From a virus, in the IMG/VR virus record IMGVR_UViG_3300030101_000096, positions 4,524 through 30,325 of that record: 25,802 nt of DNA; one strand, 5' to 3'. The translations under genes were made by a program, and so were the position numbers. Under the pieces are notes generated by a model that had not been told where the DNA came from, ran no database searches, and worked only from the letters and a program-made list of their open reading frames with translations. This document shows positions 1-5,568 of this stretch, in pieces (the first letter of the stretch is position 1; each line of letters opens with the position of its first letter).

Positions 1-1
1 A

Positions 2-34
2 AATTCTTCGGATGCTGACGCTACTGCATCTTAA
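2..34 (+). CDS. C-terminal tail of the gene upstream of the capsid gene (partial)
   Basis: Reading from base 2 gives ten codons (NSSDADATAS) followed by TAA at 32-34. That is a plausible C-terminus of a protein that begins outside the window. The stop codon is built into the ribosome-binding site of the capsid gene, an economical junction of the same kind seen elsewhere in this operon. In tailed phages the gene just before the capsid gene is usually a scaffold or maturation protease, and an acidic, Ser/Ala-rich tail would suit a scaffold, but ten residues cannot decide this. The reading is an inference from frame and context only. Confidence 0.4.
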   Translation, partial: NSSDADATAS

Positions 35-40
35 GGAGGG
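32..40 (+). promoter_or_regulatory. Very strong ribosome-binding site of the capsid gene
   Basis: TAAGGAGGG lies six bases before the ATG at 47. It matches eight of nine bases of the perfect anti-16S sequence TAAGGAGGT. It is among the best Shine-Dalgarno elements in the window, as expected for the most abundant virion protein, and it fixes the capsid start. Confidence 0.85.
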
Positions 41-46
41 TCTAAT

Positions 47-958
47 ATGGCTATTTCAAGAGCACAACTCGCCAAAGAGTTAGAGCCTGGCTTGAACGCT
101 CTCTTTGGTATGGAGTATAATAGGTATGAAGGTCAACATGCAGAAATCTTCGACACAGAGTCATCTGACCGAGCGTTTGAGGAAGAAGTGATGTTGAGTG
201 GCTTCGGTGCAGCACCTACTAAGCAAGAGGGTTCTGGTGTCACATTTGATGATGCAAATGAAGCTTACACTTCAAGATATAACCATGAAACTGTCGCAAT
301 GGCGTTCTCAATAACAGAAGAAGCTGTAGAAGATAATCTCTACGACAAGCTTTCTGCTCGTTATACAAGAGCACTTGCCAGATCTATGGCACATACAAAG
401 CAAGTAAAAGCTGCGAACATTTTAAATAATGCATTTACAGCTGGTGCGAGTGCTGGTGGTGATGGTAAAGCATTGTTAGCAACAGATCACCCATTAACAA
501 ATGGTGGAACTTTCGCTAACGAGCCAACTGTCGCAGCCGATCTTAATGAGACATCTTTAGAAGATGCTTTGATTAAAATTGCAGGTTTTGTGGATGAAAG
601 AGGATTAATAATCGCTCTAAGAGGCATGAAGTTAATTGTTCCAAGACAATTACAATTTGTCGCAGAGAGAATATTAAACTCTAATCTAAGAGTTGGAACA
701 TCAGATAATGATGCTAATGCCATGAGACAAATGGGAATGTTGCCTCAAGGATATATCATCAATGATTATCTGACTGATACTGACGCTTTTTTCATTAAAA
801 CAGACGCACCAAATGGTCTAAAGCATTTCGAGAGAATGGCTATGGCTACTGCCATGGACCCAGATTTCGACACTGGAAATATGAGATATAAAGCAAGAGA
901 GAGATATTCTTTTGGCTTCTCTGATCCTCGTGCATTATTTGGATCACCTGGAGCGTAA
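47..958 (+). CDS. Major capsid protein
   Basis: A protein of 303 residues that should form the icosahedral head shell. It looks like the roughly 300-residue capsid family that is often labelled Mu gpT-like and is common in marine phages. Typical elements are the start AISRAQLAKELEPGLNALFG, a helical segment around residues 85-130 (NHETVAMAFSITEEAVEDNL), the capsid-type motif LLATDHPL near residue 145 followed by NETSLEDALIKI, and a C-terminal ARERYSFGFSDPRALFGS. An HK97-type fold is expected from family knowledge but is not provable here. It has the strong ribosome-binding site at 32-40, and is followed by a terminator, so it can be expressed to a higher level than the genes downstream. No truncation or unusual residue is seen. 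Confidence 0.88.
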   Translation: MAISRAQLAKELEPGLNALFGMEYNRYEGQHAEIFDTESSDRAFEEEVMLSGFGAAPTKQEGSGVTFDDANEAYTSRYNHETVAMAFSITEEAVEDNLYDKLSARYTRALARSMAHTKQVKAANILNNAFTAGASAGGDGKALLATDHPLTNGGTFANEPTVAADLNETSLEDALIKIAGFVDERGLIIALRGMKLIVPRQLQFVAERILNSNLRVGTSDNDANAMRQMGMLPQGYIINDYLTDTDAFFIKTDAPNGLKHFERMAMATAMDPDFDTGNMRYKARERYSFGFSDPRALFGSPGA

Positions 959-976
959 TAAAAAATTACGTTTTAT

Positions 977-1007
977 AAGGGCGACTATTTGCAGTCGCCC
1001 TTTTTTT
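977..1007 (+). terminator. Intrinsic transcription terminator after the capsid gene
   Basis: A perfect ten-base-pair stem (977-986 pairs with 993-1002) with a six-base loop, ATTTGC, has the GC-rich core GGGCGACT/AGTCGCCC and runs into T1001-T1007. This is the textbook Rho-independent form and the only strong one I found in the window. It sits 19 bases after the capsid stop and would reduce read-through into the tail genes, as Tphi does after gene 10 in T7. Confidence 0.92.
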
Positions 1008-1016
1008 ATGTATAAT
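988..1016 (+). promoter_or_regulatory. Candidate sigma-70 promoter overlapping the terminator
   Basis: TATAAT at 1011-1016 is a perfect -10 box. TTTGCA at 988-993 matches four of six bases of a -35 box, with a 17-base spacer. The -35 box lies in the loop and first 3'-arm base of the terminator, so termination and re-initiation share the same bases. The start point would be near 1022-1024, leaving a leader of about 50 bases before the gene at 1073. In AT-rich DNA a TATAAT can occur by chance, but its spacing and location in the one long gap of this region support it. Confidence 0.55.
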
Positions 1017-1030
1017 GAAAATAACCTTGA

Positions 1031-1046
1031 CGAAGAATTAACTTCG
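1031..1046 (+). other. Small leader hairpin
   Basis: CGAAG (1031-1035) pairs perfectly with CTTCG (1042-1046) across the six-base loop AATTAA. If transcription begins near 1023 the hairpin lies close to the 5' end of the message, where such stems can protect phage transcripts from decay. Role inferred from position only; the stem is only five base pairs. Confidence 0.3.
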
Positions 1047-1060
1047 ACAACAGCCAAGAC

Positions 1061-1072
1061 AAGGAGATATAC
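1061..1072 (+). promoter_or_regulatory. Strong ribosome-binding site, T7 gene 10-like leader
   Basis: AAGGAGATATAC precedes the ATG at 1073. Apart from two missing bases it is the same as the ribosome-binding site of T7 gene 10, AAGGAGATATACAT before ATGGCTA; even the following GGCTA is shared. The likeness may be chance or convergence for high expression, but it clearly sets the start of the gene at 1073 rather than an out-of-frame start earlier in the gap. Confidence 0.75.
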
Positions 1073-1579
1073 ATGGCTAATTCAACTTTCTCAGGTCCTA
1101 TTAGATCTGAAAGCACACTTAAAACAATCAGTAAAGATGCAACTAGCGGAACCATTACAGAGGTAACAACTCTTGGTGGAGCACCAGTTAGCTTATCTGA
1201 TGGAGATCAAACTTTAGATAACGCTACTCATAGTGGTAGAATTCTACTTGTACCAGATGGAACTCAAGACAATACATACACATTACCAGCACCAATAGCT
1301 GGATCTGTATTTAGATTTGTTTATGCTGGTGGAGCGGCTGATGCAACAGATGCTCTTATAATCACACCCGGTAACACAAACTTTTATATTGGTGGGATCA
1401 CTCATTTAGATACAAATGCAGATAATGTGACTGTATTTTCAAATGGTAGCTCAAACAGTAGTGTACAATTAAATGTGCCACAAGCATTTGATATTACGAT
1501 TGTAGGAAAAGACACAACTAATTATCAAATTTTTGGCACTGTTACATCGACTACAGTTCCAGCTTTTGCCGACCAATAA
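1073..1579 (+). CDS. Beta-rich virion protein, possible head decoration or fibre-like protein
   Basis: A protein of 168 residues, rich in Gly, Thr, Asn and Ser, low in charge, with no membrane segment. It starts ANSTFSGPIRSESTLKTISK, a beginning I recognise from structural proteins encoded after the capsid gene in many marine phages, and continues with alternating beta-type sequence (TYTLPAPIAGSVFRFVY at about 67-83, DALIITPGNTNFYIGG). A decoration role on the head is suggested by the position directly after the capsid gene, the strong ribosome-binding site and the candidate promoter just upstream. A short fibre is the main alternative. No catalytic motif is visible. Confidence 0.6.
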   Translation: MANSTFSGPIRSESTLKTISKDATSGTITEVTTLGGAPVSLSDGDQTLDNATHSGRILLVPDGTQDNTYTLPAPIAGSVFRFVYAGGAADATDALIITPGNTNFYIGGITHLDTNADNVTVFSNGSSNSSVQLNVPQAFDITIVGKDTTNYQIFGTVTSTTVPAFADQ

Positions 1580-1591
1580 TAGGAGGTCCTA

Positions 1592-1996
1592 ATGGCTGAT
1601 GCAGTAACATCACAAACCATAATAGATGGTGTGAAAACTGTCGTACAAAAATTTACCAATATATCCGATGGAAGTGGTGAGTCAGCAGTTGCAAAAGTAG
1701 ATGTAAGTGCTCTTGCCGCAGGTCCAGATGGACAAACTTGTACTGGCGTATCGATTGAAAAGATTTGGTGGCAGTGCATAGGTATGAAAACTAGACTGTT
1801 TTTTGATGCCACATCTGATGCTTTTATAATCGAGTTAGGTGAAAATCAAAGTGGCTATCATGATTATAGTGGCTTTGGTGGCGTAACTAATAATGCTGGT
1901 AGTGGTAAAACTGGTGACATAGTTTTTACAACTGTCGGTCATAGTTCTGGAGATACATATACTGTAACTCTTCAGATGAGAAAGAACTATGACTAG
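1592..1996 (+). CDS. Hypothetical virion protein following the decoration-like gene
   Basis: A 134-residue protein with AGGAGGT 7 bases before its ATG. It opens with ADAVTSQTIIDGVKTVVQKF and has an aromatic patch SIEKIWWQCIGMKTRLFF around 53-70, then Gly/Thr-rich beta-type sequence to the end (GDTYTVTLQMRKNYD). I recognise this pattern as a conserved unknown protein found after capsid genes of marine phages, but know no proven function. A small head or neck component is the most reasonable guess. Its last eight bases overlap the next gene, which suggests translational coupling. Confidence 0.6.
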   Translation: MADAVTSQTIIDGVKTVVQKFTNISDGSGESAVAKVDVSALAAGPDGQTCTGVSIEKIWWQCIGMKTRLFFDATSDAFIIELGENQSGYHDYSGFGGVTNNAGSGKTGDIVFTTVGHSSGDTYTVTLQMRKNYD

Positions 1997-2273
1997 AAAG
2001 GCAGACAAACAACCGCCTAAAACTAAAAAATATTTCCGCTCCACTAAATCTGGGGCGGGAATGACAAAGGCGGGTGTTGCTCGTTATAGAAGAGATAATC
2101 CAGGCAGTAAATTAAAAACTGCTGTTACTGGTAAAGTTAAACCTGGGAGTAAGGCAGCTAAGAGACGTAAATCATTCTGTGCCAGAAGTGCTGGTCAGAT
2201 GAAGAAGTTCCCAAAAGCAGCTAAAAATCCTAACAGTCGTTTAAGACAAGCTAGAAGAAGGTGGAAGTGCTAA
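1989..2273 (+). CDS. Small, highly basic Cys-motif protein 1
   Basis: A 94-residue protein in which about one third of residues are Lys or Arg and only two are acidic. The conserved part is the C-terminal third: KRRKSFCARSAGQMKKFPK at about 58-76, then NPNSRLRQARRRWKC, ending in Cys. I recall this KSFCAR...RRWKC block from many marine phages, also as a separate small protein. The charge suggests binding to nucleic acid, for example to packaged DNA, or a ribosome-associated role; no function is known to me. It overlaps the gene before it by eight bases and shares TAATG with the gene after it. Confidence 0.65.
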   Translation: MTRKADKQPPKTKKYFRSTKSGAGMTKAGVARYRRDNPGSKLKTAVTGKVKPGSKAAKRRKSFCARSAGQMKKFPKAAKNPNSRLRQARRRWKC

Positions 2274-2479
2274 TGCCAAGAGGTAGACCAAAAAAATTAA
2301 CCGCTGAACAAGTCATGGCTGAATTAGCAAGACATGAAAAGGAATGTGGTTTTAGGTACACAAGATTAGAAGAGAAACTAGAAGACAATAAAGTTAGTCT
2401 TAAGAGTCTTGATGTAAGACTTTGGGGACTAGGTGTGTTGATAATAGGTGCAGCAGTAGCAGAAAACTTTTTACCATGA
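2273..2479 (+). CDS. Small coiled-coil protein with one C-terminal membrane segment (holin/XhlA-like candidate)
   Basis: A 68-residue protein. The start is taken at 2273 (TAATG junction, PRGRPKKLTAEQV) and not at an in-frame ATG four codons upstream, because the internal start has the usual coupled junction. Residues 1-20 are basic, 20-50 are a charged heptad-like helix (RHEKECGFRYTRLEEKLED), and 51-66 is one hydrophobic segment (WGLGVLIIGAAVAENF). This soluble-helix plus single-anchor layout resembles small haemolysin XhlA-type or accessory holin proteins encoded among phage structural genes. A lysis helper or membrane-bound virion factor is possible; the layout is seen, the function inferred. 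Confidence 0.55.
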   Translation: MPRGRPKKLTAEQVMAELARHEKECGFRYTRLEEKLEDNKVSLKSLDVRLWGLGVLIIGAAVAENFLP

Positions 2480-2637
2480 CAATATCTCGTGGTAGCATAA
2501 GTAAACAAATTACTAAAGCACCAGGAAAAAGGAAGTGGAGTAATGCTAGGAAGAGGAAAATCAATTGCAGAAGACCTAAAGGATTTTCTGAAAAAGCACA
2601 TTGTGCCTCTAAAAAAAGGAGAGGTAATAAGAGGTGA
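2476..2637 (+). CDS. Small, highly basic Cys-motif protein 2
   Basis: Fifty-three residues, starting at the ATG of an ATGA overlap with the gene before it. No Shine-Dalgarno is present, so re-initiation is likely. Nearly 40 per cent of residues are Lys or Arg. The recognisable motif is INCRRPKGFSEKAHCASKKR (residues about 29-48), with two Cys 13 residues apart; the same GFSEKAHC pattern occurs in small proteins of other marine phages. I know no function. An earlier in-frame TTG at 2422 lies inside the upstream gene and has no support. The last 95 bases also encode, in another frame, the start of the zinc-ribbon gene at 2543. Confidence 0.55.
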   Translation: MTISRGSISKQITKAPGKRKWSNARKRKINCRRPKGFSEKAHCASKKRRGNKR

Positions 2638-2722
2638 ACCAATTAAAGATTGTCCAAAATGTATGAAGAGAGTTTATTGGTGTACATGTTGGAAAGTATT
2701 GAAAGGAAAATATTATGCCTAA
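2543..2722 (+). CDS. Overlapping 59-residue protein with a zinc-ribbon-like Cys cluster
   Basis: This reading frame is short and easily missed. ATG at 2543 is preceded by AAGGAAGTGGAG and the frame ends with TAA at 2720-2722. The N-terminal half is a charged helix (IAEDLKDFLKKHIVPLKK); the C-terminal half has Cys37, Cys40, Cys47 and Cys49 in the arrangement CPKC-x6-CTC, followed by WKVLKGKYYA. Four such Cys fit a small zinc ribbon. It overlaps the preceding gene out of frame by 95 bases and the next gene by eight, and it fills what would otherwise be the only empty gap (2638-2714) in the cassette. Function unknown; reality supported by ribosome-binding site, Cys spacing and tiling. Confidence 0.6.
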   Translation: MLGRGKSIAEDLKDFLKKHIVPLKKGEVIRGEPIKDCPKCMKRVYWCTCWKVLKGKYYA

Positions 2723-3014
2723 AGACGCTTGTTATCATAAAGTAAAAGCTAAATTTAAAGTTTTTCCATCCGCGTATGCCTCAGGGCATATAGCAAAATG
2801 CCGTAAGGTTGGCGCTGCTAACTATGGAAAAAGCAAAAAGAAAGCCATGGGTGGTGGACTAAATGCAGCTATAGAAAGAGTCAAAAATCAAACAATGACT
2901 GCCAAAGAAGGTAAAGTTGTTAAAATGACAAAAAGAAAGTCAAAAAATAAAAATATAGCTAGAGGTTGTGGTGCTATAATGGCAGGCAGAAGAAAAAAGA
3001 CAAAGTACGCATAA
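2715..3014 (+). CDS. Small, highly basic Cys-motif protein 3
   Basis: Ninety-nine residues with AGGAAA before the ATG. Two conserved blocks are visible: at the N-terminus KDACYHKVKAKFKVFPSAY then ASGHIAKCRKVGAANYG (residues 3-38, two Cys), and at the C-terminus ARGCGAIMAGRRKKTKYA (about 82-99). Between them is a Lys-rich linker. I recognise both blocks from marine phages and some large DNA viruses, sometimes as separate genes, so this could be a fusion of two small families. Strong positive charge suggests nucleic-acid contact. No enzyme motif is seen. It shares TAATG with the next gene. Confidence 0.65.
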   Translation: MPKDACYHKVKAKFKVFPSAYASGHIAKCRKVGAANYGKSKKKAMGGGLNAAIERVKNQTMTAKEGKVVKMTKRKSKNKNIARGCGAIMAGRRKKTKYA

Positions 3015-3292
3015 TGGCAGTTAGAAAGACAAAAGCTGGTCTTGCACTTAAGAGATGGTTCAAAGAAGATTGGAAAGATCAAAGAACTGGTAAAAAGTGT
3101 GGAAGACAAAAAGGAGAAAAAAGAGGCACACCTTATTGTAGACCAACAAAACGTATTTCTAGTAAAACACCAAAGACAGCATCAGAGATGACAGCGACTG
3201 AAAAACGTAGTAGAATATCACAGAAGAAAAGATTAGGTCAACCAGCAGGCGCACCTAAAAGAGTTAAAGCAGTAAGAAGAAAGAAGAAATAA
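3014..3292 (+). CDS. Small, highly basic KRWF-type protein
   Basis: Ninety-two residues from the ATG at 3014, chosen over an upstream in-frame ATG at 2966 because 3014 forms the usual TAATG junction and gives the expected N-terminus AVRKTKAGLALKRWFKEDW. Conserved points are LKRWFKEDWKDQRTGKKCG, a CRPTKRISSKTPKTASEM segment with a Cys at its start, and a Lys/Arg-rich tail (RVKAVRRKKK). This KRWF...CRP...SKTP pattern is a known small phage/viral family of unknown function. It closes the basic cassette and is followed without any gap by the first adaptor gene. Confidence 0.62.
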   Translation: MAVRKTKAGLALKRWFKEDWKDQRTGKKCGRQKGEKRGTPYCRPTKRISSKTPKTASEMTATEKRSRISQKKRLGQPAGAPKRVKAVRRKKK

Positions 3293-3958
3293 ATGGCAAC
3301 ATCAAACTCAAGAGATTTTGATTTAGATGTAGGAGAACTCATCGAAGAATCATACGAGAGATGTGGTTTAGAGATGAGAACTGGCTACGATGCTAAAACT
3401 GCCAGACGTTCTTTAAATCTTATGTTTGCTGATTGGGCAAACCGTGGTTTAAATTTATGGACTGTAACTCAAGAAACAAAAGCAGTAACCTCTGGAACAG
3501 CAACTTACACATTGTCTAGTGAGTTTGTTGATTTATTAGAAGTAGTATTGAGAAATAGTTCTGGAACAGATTTTACTCTCACACAAATGAGTCGTGGTGA
3601 ATATTTAAGAATACCTAATAAAGGTAACACTGGACAACCAAGTCAATATTTTTTTGATAGACAAACAACACCCACAATAACCCTTTGGTCTACACCAGAT
3701 ACTTCGTACACCTTAGTTTATTATTATGTAAGACGTATTCAAGATGCAGATGCACTAGTAAATACAACAGATGCACCTTTTAGGTTTTTACCGTGTATGG
3801 CAGCAGGTTTAGCATATTATTTAGCAATAAAGAAAGCACCAGATAGAATACAGATATTAAAAGCTGTGTATGAAGAAGAATTTCAAAGAGCCATGTCAGA
3901 GGATGCGAACAGCACACCATTAAAGTTGACTCCTAATATTTCATACTTGAGGTACTAA
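3293..3958 (+). CDS. Head-tail adaptor-like protein (P22 gp4/SU10 adaptor type)
   Basis: A 221-residue protein that probably attaches under the portal ring and starts the short tail. The helical N-terminus (VGELIEESYERCGLEMRTGYDAKTARRSLN) followed by MFADWANRGLNLWTVTQETKAV, TSGTATYTLSSEFVDLLEVVL and a late STPDTSYTLVYYYVRR strand pair is the pattern of phage adaptor/tail accessory factors. The C-terminal helix (APDRIQILKAVYEEEFQRAM) fits the same fold. The gene at 4462 shares the PDxxYT strand motif and looks like a distant paralog. There is no strong ribosome-binding site; the ATG follows directly on the preceding stop, so coupling is likely. Confidence 0.72.
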   Translation: MATSNSRDFDLDVGELIEESYERCGLEMRTGYDAKTARRSLNLMFADWANRGLNLWTVTQETKAVTSGTATYTLSSEFVDLLEVVLRNSSGTDFTLTQMSRGEYLRIPNKGNTGQPSQYFFDRQTTPTITLWSTPDTSYTLVYYYVRRIQDADALVNTTDAPFRFLPCMAAGLAYYLAIKKAPDRIQILKAVYEEEFQRAMSEDANSTPLKLTPNISYLRY

Positions 3959-4461
3959 TGGCTAGGTACGCAAGTGGTAAAAGAGCATACGGATACTCAG
4001 ATCGGTCTGGCTTTCGTTATCGTTTGCGAGATATGATAAAAGAGTGGAATGGATTAAAAGTGGGTCCAGACGAGTATGAGGCTAAACACCCACAGTTAGA
4101 GCCTAATTATCCAGGCCCAGATCCAACAGCATTATATGAGCCAAGACCAGATTCAAGAGCTGAAGTTTCTGTAGAAAATTTACTTGTTTTAAATCCATTT
4201 TTGTCTACAGCTAGTAGTGCATCTATTACAGTTATAGAACCATCACATGGTAGATCAACAAGTGATACTGTTAGATTTAGAGATGCAATAGGTTTTGATG
4301 GATTTACAGCAACTGTTTTGAATAATTCATCTGGTTATGCTATAACAAAAGTAGATGATAATACATATACGTTTACAGCAAGTAGTGGTACTGCCACAAC
4401 TGGAGGATTAAGAGGTGGTGGAGGATCTGTCACTGCGGGACCTGTAACATTGGGGACATAA
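3958..4461 (+). CDS. Neck/tail-associated protein with a degenerate zinc-ribbon N-terminus
   Basis: A 167-residue protein whose start shares TAATG with the adaptor gene and has GAGGT upstream. The N-terminal region (ASGKRAYGYSDRSGFRYRLRD, then EWNGLKVGPDEYEAKHPQLEP) corresponds to a widespread phage protein that usually reads CDRCGF and VCxEC at these places. Here the four expected Cys are replaced by Ser, Ser, Gly and Glu-like positions, so zinc binding is improbable. From about residue 84 a Gly/Thr-rich beta domain follows (DNTYTFTASSGTATTGGLRG) that resembles a segment of the large protein at 15110. Position between two adaptor-like genes suggests a neck or tail role. Confidence 0.6.
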   Translation: MARYASGKRAYGYSDRSGFRYRLRDMIKEWNGLKVGPDEYEAKHPQLEPNYPGPDPTALYEPRPDSRAEVSVENLLVLNPFLSTASSASITVIEPSHGRSTSDTVRFRDAIGFDGFTATVLNNSSGYAITKVDDNTYTFTASSGTATTGGLRGGGGSVTAGPVTLGT

Positions 4462-5109
4462 ATGAGTTTTACAAAAGCAACATTAACAACAGCAATACAA
4501 GATTATACTGATAATTCAGAAACAATTTTTGTTAATAACATACCTAATTTTATAAAAGCTTCTGAAGAAAAGATATTAAAAAGTGTAGATCTAGATTATT
4601 TCAGAAAAAATGTTACAAGTGCGTTAACATCCTCAGACGAGTTTCTTACAGTGCCTTCTGATTATCTAGCATCATTTTCTTTGCAGATAACAACATCTGG
4701 ATCTGAAAGTTTTTTGTTACAAAAGGATGTAAACTTTTTGAGAGAATACACACCAGCTTCAACAACAACTGGACTTCCTAAATACTACGCTAGATTTGAT
4801 GAGGACAATTTTATTCTAGCACCTACACCAGATAGTAACTACACAATACAATTAAATTATTTTTATAGACCAGCTAGTCTAACTGCTGGTGCAGACAGTG
4901 GTACAACATGGGTTAGCACTAATGCACCTTTTGCCTTACTTTACGGATCTCTTATTGAGGCTTATACTTTTATGAAAGGTGAGCCAGATGTGATACAAAA
5001 CTATAATGGACTGTTCACACAATATTTAGAAAGAGTAAAAGATCTTGGAGAGGCAAGAGAAAACACAGATGGTTATAGAGTTGGTCTGCCATCGAGACCG
5101 AGAACATAG
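4462..5109 (+). CDS. Second adaptor-like tail protein
   Basis: A 215-residue protein with helices at the N-terminus (KATLTTAIQDYTDNSETIF, IPNFIKASEEKILKSVDLDY), a beta part (FLTVPSDYLASFSLQI, FILAPTPDSNYTIQLNYFYR) and a C-terminal helix (YNGLFTQYLERVKDLGEARE) ending in an Arg-rich tail. This is the SU10/gp4-like adaptor arrangement. It shares the PDSNYT strand and the NAPF element (NAPFALLYGSLIEAYTF) with the protein at 3293 (DAPFRFLPCMAAGLAYYL), so two related adaptors flank a third neck protein. They may form stacked rings or one may be a tail tubular component. No strong ribosome-binding site; the ATG abuts the previous stop. Confidence 0.68.
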   Translation: MSFTKATLTTAIQDYTDNSETIFVNNIPNFIKASEEKILKSVDLDYFRKNVTSALTSSDEFLTVPSDYLASFSLQITTSGSESFLLQKDVNFLREYTPASTTTGLPKYYARFDEDNFILAPTPDSNYTIQLNYFYRPASLTAGADSGTTWVSTNAPFALLYGSLIEAYTFMKGEPDVIQNYNGLFTQYLERVKDLGEARENTDGYRVGLPSRPRT

Positions 5110-5118
5110 GAGTAGAAA

Positions 5119-5568
5119 ATGGCAACATCAAATGCAGCAACCAATTATCTAGAGAGAAGACTATTACACTTTATTTTTAAAAATAACTCACTTAGTTTCT
5201 CATCGCCTGGTGATAGTATTTATGTAGGATTAGCCACAGCTGTTTCAGATGCAGAAGCCGCAACTGGATCAAGTGGATATACAGAAGCAACTTTTGGTTC
5301 TTATGCAAGACAACAAGTTACAGCATCGAACTGGACTACAATAGGAGCAGATTCAACAGATACTCAAACTGCAACAAATGCAGCTAACATAGAGTTTCCC
5401 GCCTCTACGGGGACATCTAATACAATAACACATGTTATCATAACAGATAACGCTTCAACTGGTGGTGGTAATGTACTGTTTATAGGGGCATTAGATGCAA
5501 GTAAAGCGATAGCGACTGGTGATATATTTAGAATTAATGCAGGTAACCTAACAATAGAGTTGAAGTAA
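5119..5568 (+). CDS. Tail-fibre-associated beta protein (gp80-like family)
   Basis: A 149-residue protein with AGGAG before the ATG. The order of elements, SNAATNYLERRLLHFIF, a strand with YVGLATA, FGSYARQQVTASNW, NIEFPASTG, ITHVIITDNASTGGGNVLF and finally IGALDASKAIATGDIFRIN then NLTIEL, is that of a family found in many phages next to tail-fibre genes (mycobacteriophage gp80-like in my memory). A trimeric or ring-forming adhesin base is a reasonable role. It is the first gene of the fibre locus and shares one base with the next gene. Confidence 0.65.
   Translation: MATSNAATNYLERRLLHFIFKNNSLSFSSPGDSIYVGLATAVSDAEAATGSSGYTEATFGSYARQQVTASNWTTIGADSTDTQTATNAANIEFPASTGTSNTITHVIITDNASTGGGNVLFIGALDASKAIATGDIFRINAGNLTIELK

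Noticed and set aside
912-1166. Plus-strand open frame spanning the terminator and promoter gap
   Set aside because: It runs through the capsid gene end, the terminator hairpin and the strong ribosome-binding site in a non-conserved frame; the gene at 1073 explains the region.
1073-1579. Direct descent of the 1073 leader from T7 gene 10 or a cloning vector
   Set aside because: The match is limited to about 19 bases with a two-base difference, and the surrounding DNA and encoded proteins are unlike T7 or vector sequence; convergence or chance is more likely.
2261-2272. Earlier ATG for the coiled-coil/membrane protein
   Set aside because: It lies within the coding end of the preceding gene; the ATG at 2273 forms a TAATG junction like many others here and gives the expected basic N-terminus.
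1592-2273. Possible programmed frameshift between the 1592 and 1989 genes, as in tail assembly chaperones
   Set aside because: The eight-base overlap has no slippery heptamer and the two proteins do not resemble a gpG/gpGT pair; simple translational coupling is enough.
2966-3013. Earlier ATG for the KRWF protein
   Set aside because: It would add 16 residues read from inside the preceding gene; the family-type N-terminus starts at 3014, again at a TAATG junction.
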